A stretch of 52,425 bases of DNA from JAEZVV01 sp036652035 (GTDB lineage Bacteria; Pseudomonadota; Gammaproteobacteria; Burkholderiales; Burkholderiaceae_F): NCBI GenBank assembly GCA_036652035.1, contig JAVVWR010000015.1, forward strand, positions 1 through 52,425, read 5' to 3'. Under the pieces are notes generated by a model. The model saw nothing but the letters and a program-made list of their open reading frames with translations, made no database searches and was not told the origin of the DNA. The translations under genes were made by a program, and so were the position numbers. Positions 18,928 to 30,428 of the stretch are shown here, piece after piece. Position 1 is the first letter of the stretch. Every line of letters starts with the position of its first letter.

Positions 18928-19253
18928 TGGCGGCGGTGGAGATCGCCGCGGGCGATCATCCACGCGCTGCGCGCGAGTGGCTGTCGCGTCACGCTGCCGG
19001 GCGACGCGCGGTGATCGCCGAAGGCTTGTTTGCACCGATCGATCTGCCGCCCGAAGTCTCACTGGTACGGCTGGCTCCCGGTTGTGTCTGCTGCATCGGC
19101 CAGTTGCCGCTGCGCGTGGCGCTGCTGCGCCTGGTGCGGCAGCAGCGGCCGGAGCATCTGCTGGTGCTGCTGGCCGACGACGCGCACCGCGATCGCGTGC
19201 GCGACATGCTGGCTGATCCGCGCCTGGGCCTGGTGCCGGCACGGCCGTTCTGA
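18927..19253 (+). CDS. Small CobW-like CxCC protein without a P-loop
   Basis: A 108-residue protein that starts inside the trkH stop (TGATG), so it is translationally coupled. The segment VRLAPGCVCC with Cys53, Cys55 and Cys56, followed by two helices and HLLVLLAD, closely resembles the metal-binding GCxCC region of the CobW/COG0523 (G3E GTPase) family. The N-terminal Walker A motif and the rest of the GTPase are missing. It could be a remnant, or a stand-alone metal-binding or regulatory protein. I know of no function. The similarity is my reading of the motif, not a search result. Confidence 0.6.
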   Translation: MAAVEIAAGDHPRAAREWLSRHAAGRRAVIAEGLFAPIDLPPEVSLVRLAPGCVCCIGQLPLRVALLRLVRQQRPEHLLVLLADDAHRDRVRDMLADPRLGLVPARPF

Positions 19254-19426
19254 ACGTGCTCTGCAGGCTCGCGGTCCAGGTGTGAACTGGAGCAAGCCTT
19301 CTAATCCGGGCTGACGCCAGGGCGCTCTTTGTGCGCTGCGTTTTGACGACAATGAAGTCGACCATCCGGCGGCTATGCACCGCTGGTGGCCTGGTCATCC
19401 CGTGCCAGGCTGCGAAGGGAGGCAAC

Positions 19427-21046
19427 GTGGACTTCGACTATGTGATCGTTGGCGGGGGTTCGGCCGGTTGCGCCTTGGCGGCGCGTCTTTCAGAAGACTC
19501 CAGCGTGCGGGTGGCGCTGGTCGAGGCGGGTGACGACAACGCCCGCGTTCTCAACCGCGTTCCCACCGGAGCCGCGGTTCACATTGTCAATCGCAACCGC
19601 TGCAACTGGGCGTTCGAGAGCGTGCCGCAGGCCGGTTTCAATGGCCGCCGCAGTTACCAGCCGCGCGGTCGCGGCCTGGGCGGCTCGTCGGTCATCAACG
19701 CCATGATTTATCTGCGCGGTCAGCCGCAGGACTACGACGCTTGGGCTGCGGCGGGCGCGACGGGCTGGGGCTGGAACGACGTTTTGCCCTGGTTCAAGCG
19801 TGGTGAAAACAATGAACGCGGTGCCGACGCCTGGCACGGCAGTGGCGGCCCGCTCAACGTGATGGATCTGCGCTCGCCCAACCCTTTTGGGCCGGTGTTC
19901 ATCGAGGCGGCACAGCAGGCCGGGTTCTCCTTCAATCCTGATTTCAATGGCGCGACCCAGGAAGGCGTCGGGCCTTACCAGGTCACACAAAAGGCGGGTG
20001 AGCGCTGGTCCGCCGCGCGCGCTTATCTGGAGGCGGCCGGCCGCCGCCATAACCTGGCGGTGTTCACCCATACGCTGGCACGTCGCATTGTGTTCGAGGG
20101 CCAACGTGCCGTTGGCATCGAGGCCGACCGCGACGGCGAGCCGCTGATGTTGCGCGCCGCGTGCGAAGTGATCCTGGCCGCGGGTGCGCTGCAATCGCCG
20201 CAGCTGCTGATGGCCTCGGGGGTCGGGCCGGCGGCGCATCTGGCTGAGCACGGCATCGCCGTGGTGGCCGATCTGCCGGTGGGAGAGAACCTGCAGGACC
20301 ACCTCGACATCATCATCAATCGCCGCGCCAATTCCAACGAGCTGCTGGGGCTATCGCTGCCCAGCGGCCTCAAGCTCGCGCGCGGCGTGGCGCAGTGGCG
20401 TCACAGCCGCGATGGCGTTCTGACCTCGAACTTCGCGGAGGCGGGCGGTTTCGTGAAGAGCCGGCCCGAGCTCGATCGCCCCGACCTGCAGCTGCACTTC
20501 GTGATCGGCATGGTCGACAACCACAACCGCACCTGGCACTGGGGCAATGGCATGAGCTGCCACACCTGCGCGCTGCGACCGTACTCGCGCGGGACGGTGA
20601 GGTTGGCGTCGAGCGATACGCGTGACGCTCCCGCGATCGACCCCCGTTTTCTGTCGGACGAGCGCGACCTTGAAGTCCTGCTCGCGGGTTTCAAACTGAC
20701 GCGGCGGATTTTTTCGCAGCCGGCATTTGCCGGCGTCAGCGGCGCCGATCGCTCGCGCGAAATCTACTTTTCGCAGCTCGAGACCGACGATGAGATTCGG
20801 GCCGCAATTCGCGCCCATGCCGACACCATCTATCACCCGGTAGGCACCTGCCGCATGGGGTCGGACAACGCCGCTGTGGTCGATCCGCAACTGCGGGTGA
20901 GAGGCGTCGCCGGTCTGCGGGTAGCCGACTGCTCGATCATGCCGACGCTGATCTCCGGTAACACCAACGCGCCGGCGATGATGATTGGCGAGCGCGCGGC
21001 CGATTTCATCCGCAGCGCTCGCGCGCTCGGACGCCGCGCCACGTGA
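19427..21046 (+). CDS. GMC-family FAD-dependent oxidoreductase (choline/alcohol dehydrogenase-like)
   Basis: A 539-residue flavoenzyme of the glucose-methanol-choline family. The ADP-binding fold is at the N terminus (DYVIVGGGSAGC), GMC signature 1 is near RGLGGSSVINAMIYLRG, signature 2 is GALQSPQLLMASGVGP, and the C terminus has the catalytic His in YHPVGTCRMG and the Asn of GNTNAP. The closest characterised relatives are BetA-like choline and alcohol dehydrogenases; the substrate cannot be fixed. I use GTG 19427, with AAGGGAGG four bases upstream, because the protein then starts on the FAD fold. No betaine-pathway gene is nearby. It converges on the DoxX-like gene, four bases apart. Confidence 0.9.
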   Translation: MDFDYVIVGGGSAGCALAARLSEDSSVRVALVEAGDDNARVLNRVPTGAAVHIVNRNRCNWAFESVPQAGFNGRRSYQPRGRGLGGSSVINAMIYLRGQPQDYDAWAAAGATGWGWNDVLPWFKRGENNERGADAWHGSGGPLNVMDLRSPNPFGPVFIEAAQQAGFSFNPDFNGATQEGVGPYQVTQKAGERWSAARAYLEAAGRRHNLAVFTHTLARRIVFEGQRAVGIEADRDGEPLMLRAACEVILAAGALQSPQLLMASGVGPAAHLAEHGIAVVADLPVGENLQDHLDIIINRRANSNELLGLSLPSGLKLARGVAQWRHSRDGVLTSNFAEAGGFVKSRPELDRPDLQLHFVIGMVDNHNRTWHWGNGMSCHTCALRPYSRGTVRLASSDTRDAPAIDPRFLSDERDLEVLLAGFKLTRRIFSQPAFAGVSGADRSREIYFSQLETDDEIRAAIRAHADTIYHPVGTCRMGSDNAAVVDPQLRVRGVAGLRVADCSIMPTLISGNTNAPAMMIGERAADFIRSARALGRRAT

Positions 21047-21050
21047 CGCC

Positions 21051-21449
21051 TTAGAAGGCGAGGCGGAAGGGATCGAAGGGCGAGAGCATCAGCCCGGCGG
21101 TGGCGAGTCCGACATAGATGAAGTCGCGGGCGGAATCGGCGTATTTGCCGGCGATCGCCATGCCGAAGGCGAGCGACACGCACCACAGGCCGGCGAAGAA
21201 CCAGCCCCAGGGCAAGGCCACGCCAGTGGCGAGCCAGAGCACGATCAGCAACTCCACCGGACCAGAGAGGCGGGCGATCAGATCGACGATCCAGGCCGGT
21301 AACCAGCTACCCGTGAACTCGCCTTCGAAATACTTGACCACACCCGCGGCGCCGCCGCTGAATTTCGGGATCACGTTGGCCAGAAACAGCGCGACAAAGG
21401 CGACTCGCAGAAGAATGGAAGCCAGGGTGGGAACGAAGGCGTCGGTCAT
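21051..21449 (-). CDS. DoxX-like integral membrane protein
   Basis: A 132-residue membrane protein with four predicted transmembrane segments, in the layout of the DoxX/YphA family: an N-terminal helix (SILLRVAFVALFLANVIPKF), two central helices around LSGPVELLIVLWLATG and WGWFFAGLWCVSLAFG, and a C-terminal helix before DPFRLAF. Family members are poorly understood; some are linked to thiosulfate:quinone reductase or redox membrane complexes. The start is ATG 21449, with GAGGAC upstream. The longer minus-strand frame that crosses the N run is not a gene. It diverges from metH. Confidence 0.75.
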   Translation of the reverse strand: MTDAFVPTLASILLRVAFVALFLANVIPKFSGGAAGVVKYFEGEFTGSWLPAWIVDLIARLSGPVELLIVLWLATGVALPWGWFFAGLWCVSLAFGMAIAGKYADSARDFIYVGLATAGLMLSPFDPFRLAF

Positions 21450-21600
21450 GGCGCTGTCCTCGCGGAAGTGAGACTCAACCCTAGCGTGCCCCTTGGCTCT
21501 TGTTCGGCTTTTCCGCCTGTTGCAGGTGCATGGCTCCGAGACCAGCCGCCGTCGCGGCTTTCTCCTCTGGAGCGATAAGCCGGACAAGGAGCGGCCACGC

Positions 21601-21655
21601 CCTACAATTGCGGCCTTCCCAGCCGAGTCCTGCCTGCCGATGAGCTTCCGCCAAC
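21601..21655. repeat. 55-base duplicated flank, copy 1 (assembly artefact)
   Basis: Identical base for base to 21756-21810 and ends exactly at the N run. It contains the same putative metH start (ATG at 21640). It is best explained as the shared k-mer end of two contigs, not a biological repeat. Confidence 0.9.
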
Positions 21656-21755
21656 NNNNNNNNNNNNNNNNNNNNNNNNNNNNNNNNNNNNNNNNNNNNN
21701 NNNNNNNNNNNNNNNNNNNNNNNNNNNNNNNNNNNNNNNNNNNNNNNNNNNNNNN
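21656..21755. other. Run of 100 N (scaffold gap)
   Basis: Exactly 100 unknown bases, a conventional placeholder length, between identical 55-base flanks. The true sequence probably has no gap here, so the metH upstream region is about 155 bases shorter than it appears. As written, 21450-21794 is 345 bases without a gene; after merging it is about 190, and I see no riboswitch in it. Confidence 0.85.
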
Positions 21756-21794
21756 CCTACAATTGCGGCCTTCCCAGCCGAGTCCTGCCTGCCG

Positions 21795-21810
<16 letters not shown>
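21756..21810. repeat. 55-base duplicated flank, copy 2 (assembly artefact)
   Basis: Second copy of 21601-21655. It overlaps the first 16 bases of metH and continues into the true coding sequence. Confidence 0.9.
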
Positions 21811-25522
<3,712 letters not shown>

Positions 25523-25526
<4 letters not shown>

Positions 25527-27262
25527 CGATGGACGCTACCTTGCGTTCACGTCTTGTGGCCGAGGCGGGCGAAAGTGTTTTCAAGCGTGGCCTGGCCTAT
25601 TGGCAGGAGCAGCGGGTGGACGAGCTCGAGGGCGGCGGCGATCGGTACGACGCCATCGTCCAGGGCAGCGAGCCCTACCGGGTTCAGATCCGGGTGAGCG
25701 AGAGCCGGATCCACGGCGAGTGCGACTGTCCGCACGCGGCGGATGGCTTCTTCTGCAAGCACATGGTGGCGACGGCGCTGGCGGGTCTGTCGCCGTCATC
25801 CGCCGATGCGCCGGCCCCGGCTTCTGTTGAGCCGGTATCGAGCCCGCGCGGTGCTCGCCGTGAAGCGCTCTTGGCGTTTTTGCGCGCACGCGATCCGGCG
25901 TGGCTGGTCGATCGCCTGCTGAATGCTTGCGAGCGCGATTCGGTTTTCGGTGCCGAGCTCTTGTTCGCCGCCCGGCTCGAGGCCTGTGGCGACAAGGCCA
26001 AAGCGCTGGAGCGCGCGCTGGGCGAGGCACTGGGCACAGCGTCTGCCAACCCGGGCTGGCAGGCCGAGCGCCGCTATGGGCAGCGGCTCGACACGGTGAT
26101 TGCCGCTGTTGACGACTTGATGGCCGCCGGGCGGATCGATGCGGCTCGCGTCGGCGCGACGTATCTCTACAAACGCGTGGCGGCAGTGGTGTATCGCTTT
26201 GATGATTCGAGCGGCGCCATTGGCGATCGCGGTCACGCGATCGGTCGTCTGCTTGGGCGCGTGCTGCGCGTCGCGCCGGTCGGCAAGTCCGTGGCGCTCA
26301 AGCTGGTCGATCGTCTGCTGGCCGATGAATGGGACTGGTTGCGGCCGAAGGATTACGCGAGCTGGTTCGATGCTGAGGGACTGATCGCGTTCGAAGGTGA
26401 AATTGAACGGCGCTGGCAGGCGTTGCCGAAAGAGCGGGCGCGCGCTGGCGGTGGCGACGACGGACTCGCCTTGCAGCGCTGGGCCGAGCGAATCCGCACT
26501 CGTCGCGGCGAAACGGATGCTCTGGTGGCCTTAATTCTGGCGCGACCCGGGCTGGCCTGGATCGATTACAGCGACGCGGCCAAGGCTCTAGTTGCCGCAG
26601 GACGCGAACGCGAGGCGGTCGCCCTGCTCGAACGCGCTGTCCGCGCCACCGGGGATAAGCAGCTTCGCCTCGAACTGGCTGCAGCTTACTGGCGCGATGG
26701 TTGCGTGGAAGACGCGGAGGAACAGCTCTTCTTGTCGTTTGCCGCGCAGCCCAGCGTGGTCCTTCTGCTTGAACTGCGCCGATGCGCCGGTCCGCGCTGG
26801 CCGACGCGACGGCTCGCGGTTTATGCGGCGCTGGAGGAGCGTGAGCAGGTTTATCTGGCGCGCACACGACAGTGGGCAGCGGGAGCGATCGTCGATCCGC
26901 GGCTGCGGATCGAATGTCTGCTGGCGGAAGGCGAGATCGAGGCAGCGTCTGGGCTGGTGACGGCCTTGGGCAGTCCGTTTGCAGCAGACGACAAAATGGT
27001 CTTGCTGTTTTTGCCGCATCGGCCGGAACTGGCGCTTCAAATGGCGCGCGCCTGGGCCGAAGCGATGTTTGCGCAGCGCGGCGCCGACCACAGTGTTTAC
27101 CGGACGGTGACGCACCTGATACGCCAGTTTGTGGCGGCGGGCAGCATTCCGGGTTGCGCGGCATGGATCGATGAGTTGCGCCTCACCCATCGGCGCCGGC
27201 CAAGCTTCCTCGCCCTGCTCAACGACGCCACCCTGGTGGTCGAGCGGATCTCGCCCATCTGA
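25523..27262 (+). CDS. SWIM zinc-finger protein
   Basis: A 579-residue protein coupled to metH by an ATGA overlap. The N terminus carries a SWIM zinc finger with ligands Cys67, Cys69, Cys78 and His80 (CDCPHAADGFFCKH). The remaining 480 residues are Ala/Leu/Arg-rich helices with repeat-like spacing (for example DAAKALVAAGREREAVALLERAV), suggesting a TPR-like solenoid. SWIM domains bind DNA or proteins; no enzyme motif is visible. The link to methionine synthesis rests only on position. A second in-frame ATG two codons in (25529) is equally possible as the start. Confidence 0.82.
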
Positions 27263-27279
27263 ACCCATTGAGGTCTTGC

Positions 27280-28164
27280 ATGCACATCGGAATCGCGGCC
27301 AGCCGCATTTATCGGGAAGCGCCGGCGGGCGAGCTGTTTGCTCTGGCGCGCGAGATCTTCCCCAGCCTGCTCGGGCCTTTGGGCGCTCGTATCTCGATCG
27401 TGGGTCAGACCTACGACGCGCTCGAAGCGCAGGGGCTGATCCCGGCGGGCGCTGCCGTCACTCGCTTACCGTCGCGGCGCAAGGGGGGTGTGATCCATCT
27501 GGTGGCCGGGGTGGTCGAACGCAATGTGCCCAGCGCGATCGATGCCGCGTTTTTTCTGCTCGATCCCGACGACCCCACCTCGATCTTTCCCGAGGGTTTG
27601 GCCTTGAAGCGGGAGTGCGTGATTCACTCGCGGCCCTTTGTCTCGACCCTCGCTCACGCGCGCGAATGGGTCGAGCTGGCGCGAGTGCGTTGCGGCCTGG
27701 CTCCCGAGCCTGCGCTCAACTCGTGGTTCGATTTCTCGCGTCAGTGCATCGCCCTGGTGGCGCACGACGCGCGCAAGTCGGACATGCTGGCTTTCGTTGA
27801 GCGTCACTTCGACCTGCTCGACAGTTTTTCGCGCCGGATTGCCACCGGCACTACCGGCCGCCTGCTCAACGAACTGGCGGCAGCTCGCGGCCGCAAGGAC
27901 TGGGTTGAGCCCTACCAGAGCGGCCCGCGCGGCGGCGACGCGCAGATCGCCCGCGAAGTGCTGGAAGAGCGCTGCCAGCGCATCCTGTTTTTTGAAGACG
28001 CTCATGTCGCTCGCGAACACGAGGCTGACATCCAGCTGCTTGAGCGTTCGGCGCGGATCCGATCGGAGCAGACCATGTGTCTGTCCGATCCGCTGACCGC
28101 CGAGCGTTGGGCAGTGGCGATCAAGCAGCGGATCGCGGCTGCCCAAGACGCTCGCAATTCATGA
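27280..28164 (+). CDS. Two-domain methylglyoxal synthase homologue
   Basis: A 294-residue protein. Residues 153-290 match methylglyoxal synthase, which converts dihydroxyacetone phosphate to methylglyoxal and phosphate: ALVAHDARK with His162, ATGTTG (188-193), SGPRGGD with the catalytic Asp220, and EHEAD with His247 and Asp250. These correspond to E. coli His19, Asp71, His98 and Asp101. Residues 1-140 look like a second, degraded copy of the same fold: IGIAASR for ALVAHD, VGQTYDAL for ATGTTGRLL, and KGG without the following Asp. Classical MgsA is a single domain of about 150 residues. I start at ATG 27280, with GAGG six bases upstream. It follows the SWIM gene by 17 bases. Confidence 0.85.
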   Translation: MHIGIAASRIYREAPAGELFALAREIFPSLLGPLGARISIVGQTYDALEAQGLIPAGAAVTRLPSRRKGGVIHLVAGVVERNVPSAIDAAFFLLDPDDPTSIFPEGLALKRECVIHSRPFVSTLAHAREWVELARVRCGLAPEPALNSWFDFSRQCIALVAHDARKSDMLAFVERHFDLLDSFSRRIATGTTGRLLNELAAARGRKDWVEPYQSGPRGGDAQIAREVLEERCQRILFFEDAHVAREHEADIQLLERSARIRSEQTMCLSDPLTAERWAVAIKQRIAAAQDARNS

Positions 28165-28165
28165 G

Positions 28166-28408
28166 TTAACGGTTGGCGACTTCGCCGCCGAGGATTCCGC
28201 CCACCACGGCGCCGGCGCCAATGGCGAGAGCCTTGCCAGTGCCACCGCCGATCAATGAGCCGAGGGCGGCGCCAGTGACGCCACCGACCACCTGGCCGGT
28301 CATGCGGCGCTGGTCGGATTCGCTCATGTTGCCGTAACTGGCGCAACCACTGAGCGCAGGCAGCGCGGCGACGAAGCAGGCGGCTGCCAATAGGGTTCGA
28401 GCTTTCAT
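28166..28408 (-). CDS. Small glycine-zipper lipoprotein
   Basis: An 80-residue lipoprotein with a signal peptide ending in the lipobox LSGC. The mature part has a glycine-zipper segment (GQVVGGVTGAALGSLIGGGTGKALAIGAG), as in OsmB and related outer-membrane 2TM lipoproteins. It would be anchored in the outer membrane; such proteins are often stress-induced. It lies just downstream of the EF-hand protein on the same strand (10 bases), so the two are likely co-expressed, and it converges with the methylglyoxal synthase gene. Confidence 0.85.
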   Translation of the reverse strand: MKARTLLAAACFVAALPALSGCASYGNMSESDQRRMTGQVVGGVTGAALGSLIGGGTGKALAIGAGAVVGGILGGEVANR

Positions 28409-28418
28409 GGCGTGTCTC

Positions 28419-28841
28419 CTATTTCTTCGGGTGGTTGGCGTAGGCGGTGACTTCCTCGATCGTAAGGACGCCGTCGCGCTTGGTGTCGGCCTCGAAAAAT
28501 TCCCAGACCTTGTCGGCGGCGACTTCGCTCATCGAGAGCTTGCCGTCGCCATTGCGGTCGGCGCGCTGGAAGCGGGCCGGATCGTGGCGCGGCAGCTCTT
28601 CGATGACGAGGAGTCCGTCTTTGTTCTTGTCGTACATCGCGAACAGGAGAATCGAGTCGGCGACGATCTCGTCGATGTCGATCACGCCGTCCCGGTTGGC
28701 ATCGGCGCGGTCGAAGGCGGCGCGAAGCTCGGCCGGTTTGGGGGCGGTACTGGATTGCGCCAGAACCGGACTGGCCAGCATCGCCACGGCCGCAACGGCG
28801 GTGGTCGTCAAGGCGGACATCACTGCGGGAAGCGTTTTCAT
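28419..28841 (-). CDS. Exported EF-hand calcium-binding protein
   Basis: A 140-residue protein with a signal peptide (cleavage near VLAQ) and four EF-hand loops in series: DANRDGVIDIDE, DKNKDGLLVIEE, DRNGDGKLSMSE and DTKRDGVLTIEE. Each has the Asp/Asn ligands at positions 1, 3 and 5 and Glu at position 12, except that the fourth has Lys at position 3. It should bind calcium in the periplasm. The start at 28841 has AGGAGG upstream. The target is unknown. Confidence 0.88.
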   Translation of the reverse strand: MKTLPAVMSALTTTAVAAVAMLASPVLAQSSTAPKPAELRAAFDRADANRDGVIDIDEIVADSILLFAMYDKNKDGLLVIEELPRHDPARFQRADRNGDGKLSMSEVAADKVWEFFEADTKRDGVLTIEEVTAYANHPKK

Positions 28842-28933
28842 CGAACCTCCTTTTAAGCGGCGATAGCCATCGCCGACAGTTGAAGTCTAGGAGTCGCGGC
28901 CGGGGATGCTCGGCCTAGTTCGGGCGGCCAACT

Positions 28934-28988
28934 CCGTGATTGACCGTCGTGTTGCTGCGGTTGCGCACCGGTTCGTTGGACGCGCAAT
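28934..28988. repeat. 55-base duplicated flank, copy 1 (assembly artefact)
   Basis: Identical to 29089-29143 and ends at the second N run, as at the first gap. Confidence 0.9.
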
Positions 28989-29088
28989 NNNNNNNNNNNN
29001 NNNNNNNNNNNNNNNNNNNNNNNNNNNNNNNNNNNNNNNNNNNNNNNNNNNNNNNNNNNNNNNNNNNNNNNNNNNNNNNNNNNNNNNN
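28989..29088. other. Run of 100 N (scaffold gap)
   Basis: Exactly 100 unknown bases between identical 55-base flanks. The gene-free stretch 28842-29161 is therefore really about 165 bases. No gene is interrupted, because the EF-hand gene starts before it and the DUF1840 gene ends after it. Confidence 0.85.
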
Positions 29089-29143
29089 CCGTGATTGACC
29101 GTCGTGTTGCTGCGGTTGCGCACCGGTTCGTTGGACGCGCAAT
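29089..29143. repeat. 55-base duplicated flank, copy 2 (assembly artefact)
   Basis: Second copy of 28934-28988, continuing into the sequence just downstream of the DUF1840 stop. Confidence 0.9.
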
Positions 29144-29161
29144 CCGGCAAATTCGATGGCG

Positions 29162-29503
29162 TCAGATGCCCCAGGTCACTCCGACCGACTTCTTGCGCGC
29201 GGCGCGCAGCATGTCGATCAGCGGCCAGGCGCGCTGGCTCAGCGTGATCGGGCGCGGCAGTGCCGCGCCGTCGCCGTCGCCGCTGCGGCTGGCCAGTTCG
29301 GCGGCTTCGTCGGCGGCCTTGTCGAGCGCGCGCTCGGCTTCGACCGCGGTTTCGAGCGCCGAGAGTGCGGCAGGCACGTCTTCGGCGGTGATGACGCCGC
29401 GTTGCGTGTCCTTGCGACCCAGGATCTCGAAGATCCGGTGTGCGGTTTCGGCGAACATGAAAATCTCGCCAGCCGCTTTGGAGCGGAAGACAACCAGTGC
29501 CAT
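29162..29503 (-). CDS. DUF1840 family protein
   Basis: A 113-residue protein that begins MALVVFRSKAAGEIFMF and ends with a PLIDMLRAARKK segment, the pattern of the betaproteobacterial DUF1840 family. Function is unknown. The start is ATG 29503, with AAGGAGG eight bases upstream; GTG 29512 is in frame but overlaps that ribosome site. It diverges from the bTHX gene. Confidence 0.85.
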   Translation of the reverse strand: MALVVFRSKAAGEIFMFAETAHRIFEILGRKDTQRGVITAEDVPAALSALETAVEAERALDKAADEAAELASRSGDGDGAALPRPITLSQRAWPLIDMLRAARKKSVGVTWGI

Positions 29504-29593
29504 GGGTACCACCTCCTTGGCGAATTGTAGGGGGGTGGTGGATATACTGACTGCGACCCGTCAAGCCGACGGTCAATCTCATGGAGGCGACAC

Positions 29594-29746
29594 ATGGGCA
29601 AGGGCGACAAGCGCACCAAGCGCGGCAAGACGAATAACGGCAGCTTCGGCAAGACCCGTCCGCATCGCGCGCCCAAGAAAGCCGCTGCCGCTCCCGCAGC
29701 GCTGGCGGCGGCGGCGCCTCACCCCGCTCGAGGACGCGCCCACTGA
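29594..29746 (+). CDS. 30S ribosomal protein bTHX
   Basis: A 50-residue basic protein whose first 25 residues (MGKGDKRTKRGKTNNGSFGK) match the bTHX/Thx family, which fills a pocket in the head of the small ribosomal subunit. A low-complexity Ala-rich tail (KKAAAAPAALAAAAP) follows, as is common in betaproteobacterial members. GGAGG at 29583-29587 sits six bases before the ATG. A TATACT at 29543-29548 could be its -10 element, but no good -35 is spaced to it. An intrinsic terminator follows at 29769. Confidence 0.88.
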   Translation: MGKGDKRTKRGKTNNGSFGKTRPHRAPKKAAAAPAALAAAAPHPARGRAH

Positions 29747-29753
29747 GGTGTCG

Positions 29754-30338
29754 ATGAGCTGGATTCAGCCGGGTTCGCCCGGTTTTTTTTGTCGGTGCGG
29801 CTGGCTTTTGTTGCTGGCAACCGAGGTACTGACCGGCTGCAATCCGTGGAATTGGCGCGAGCTGCAATCGGCCGATGCCACGTGGTCCGCCACGTTGCCC
29901 GACAAGCCGCAGATCGAGAGTCGCGAGATCGATGCCGCTGGCCTTCCAATCCGACTCACCATGACTTCCGCCGGGGTGGGCGCCACGCTGTTTGCCATTG
30001 GCGAAGCGGCGCTTCCCGCCAGCCTGGCGGCCGATCCGGCCGAGCGCGAGCGTTTGATCGTCTGGCTGAGAGATCGCTTGCTTGCCAACGTGAGCGCGAG
30101 CGACGTTGTCTTCGTGCCGGTGCGCGTACTGCCTCCGTCCGGGCGCGAACTGCGCAGCCTTCAAGCGCTCACCGCGCGTGCCGTGCTGAGTCCGCGGCAG
30201 CAGCCAGTCCAGCTATCGGCGCGTTGGTTCATCGTTGATGATCGCCTCTATCAACTGGTCGTCATGGGCGCGGAGACGGACTTGCCGTTCGGAGCGGCTG
30301 ACAATTTTTTCACGTCATTTCGTCTGCTCGCCCGGTAG
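29754..30338 (+). CDS. Putative lipoprotein of unknown function
   Basis: A 194-residue frame from ATG 29754. After about 16 residues comes a hydrophobic stretch with lipobox (WLLLLATEVLTGC), so the mature protein would be a lipoprotein of about 165 residues. It contains paired motifs VGATLFAIGEAALP and RWFIVDDRLYQLVVMG, the latter typical of small exported proteins that end with a ligand-binding beta sheet. No family is recognised. The 5' end of this frame encodes the hairpin and T-run of the bTHX terminator, so either the real start is further in (no in-frame ATG or GTG precedes the lipobox) or transcription reads through. Confidence 0.65.
   Translation: MSWIQPGSPGFFCRCGWLLLLATEVLTGCNPWNWRELQSADATWSATLPDKPQIESREIDAAGLPIRLTMTSAGVGATLFAIGEAALPASLAADPAERERLIVWLRDRLLANVSASDVVFVPVRVLPPSGRELRSLQALTARAVLSPRQQPVQLSARWFIVDDRLYQLVVMGAETDLPFGAADNFFTSFRLLAR
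29769..29790 (+). terminator. Intrinsic terminator after bTHX
   Basis: Stem CCGGG/CCCGG with a TTCG loop, followed by eight T (29783-29790). It lies 22 bases past the bTHX stop and inside the first 13 codons of the lipoprotein frame. Confidence 0.85.
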
Positions 30339-30428
30339 GCCTGCGGTGCTGGCGGGCGTTGTATCCGGCGCGGGCGCACATCACAGCACCAACGGGGAAT
30401 CGCATGCGTGAAGGAGTGGGTGGGGCGA

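Noticed and set aside
20077..20093. A TGGCACG...TTG string resembling a sigma-54 promoter
   Set aside because: The spacing to the -12 element is off by one and it lies inside the GMC oxidoreductase gene. Similar TGGCACG strings near 11838, 15461 and 45524 also lack a correctly spaced TTGC.
21450..21655. Possible riboswitch (cobalamin or SAH) in the metH leader
   Set aside because: I looked for the conserved cores of both classes and found none; the leader is also shorter than it seems because of the artefactual gap.
28887..30164. A minus-strand frame running through the second N block
   Set aside because: Made of antisense DNA and X residues, and it contradicts bTHX and the lipoprotein on the plus strand.
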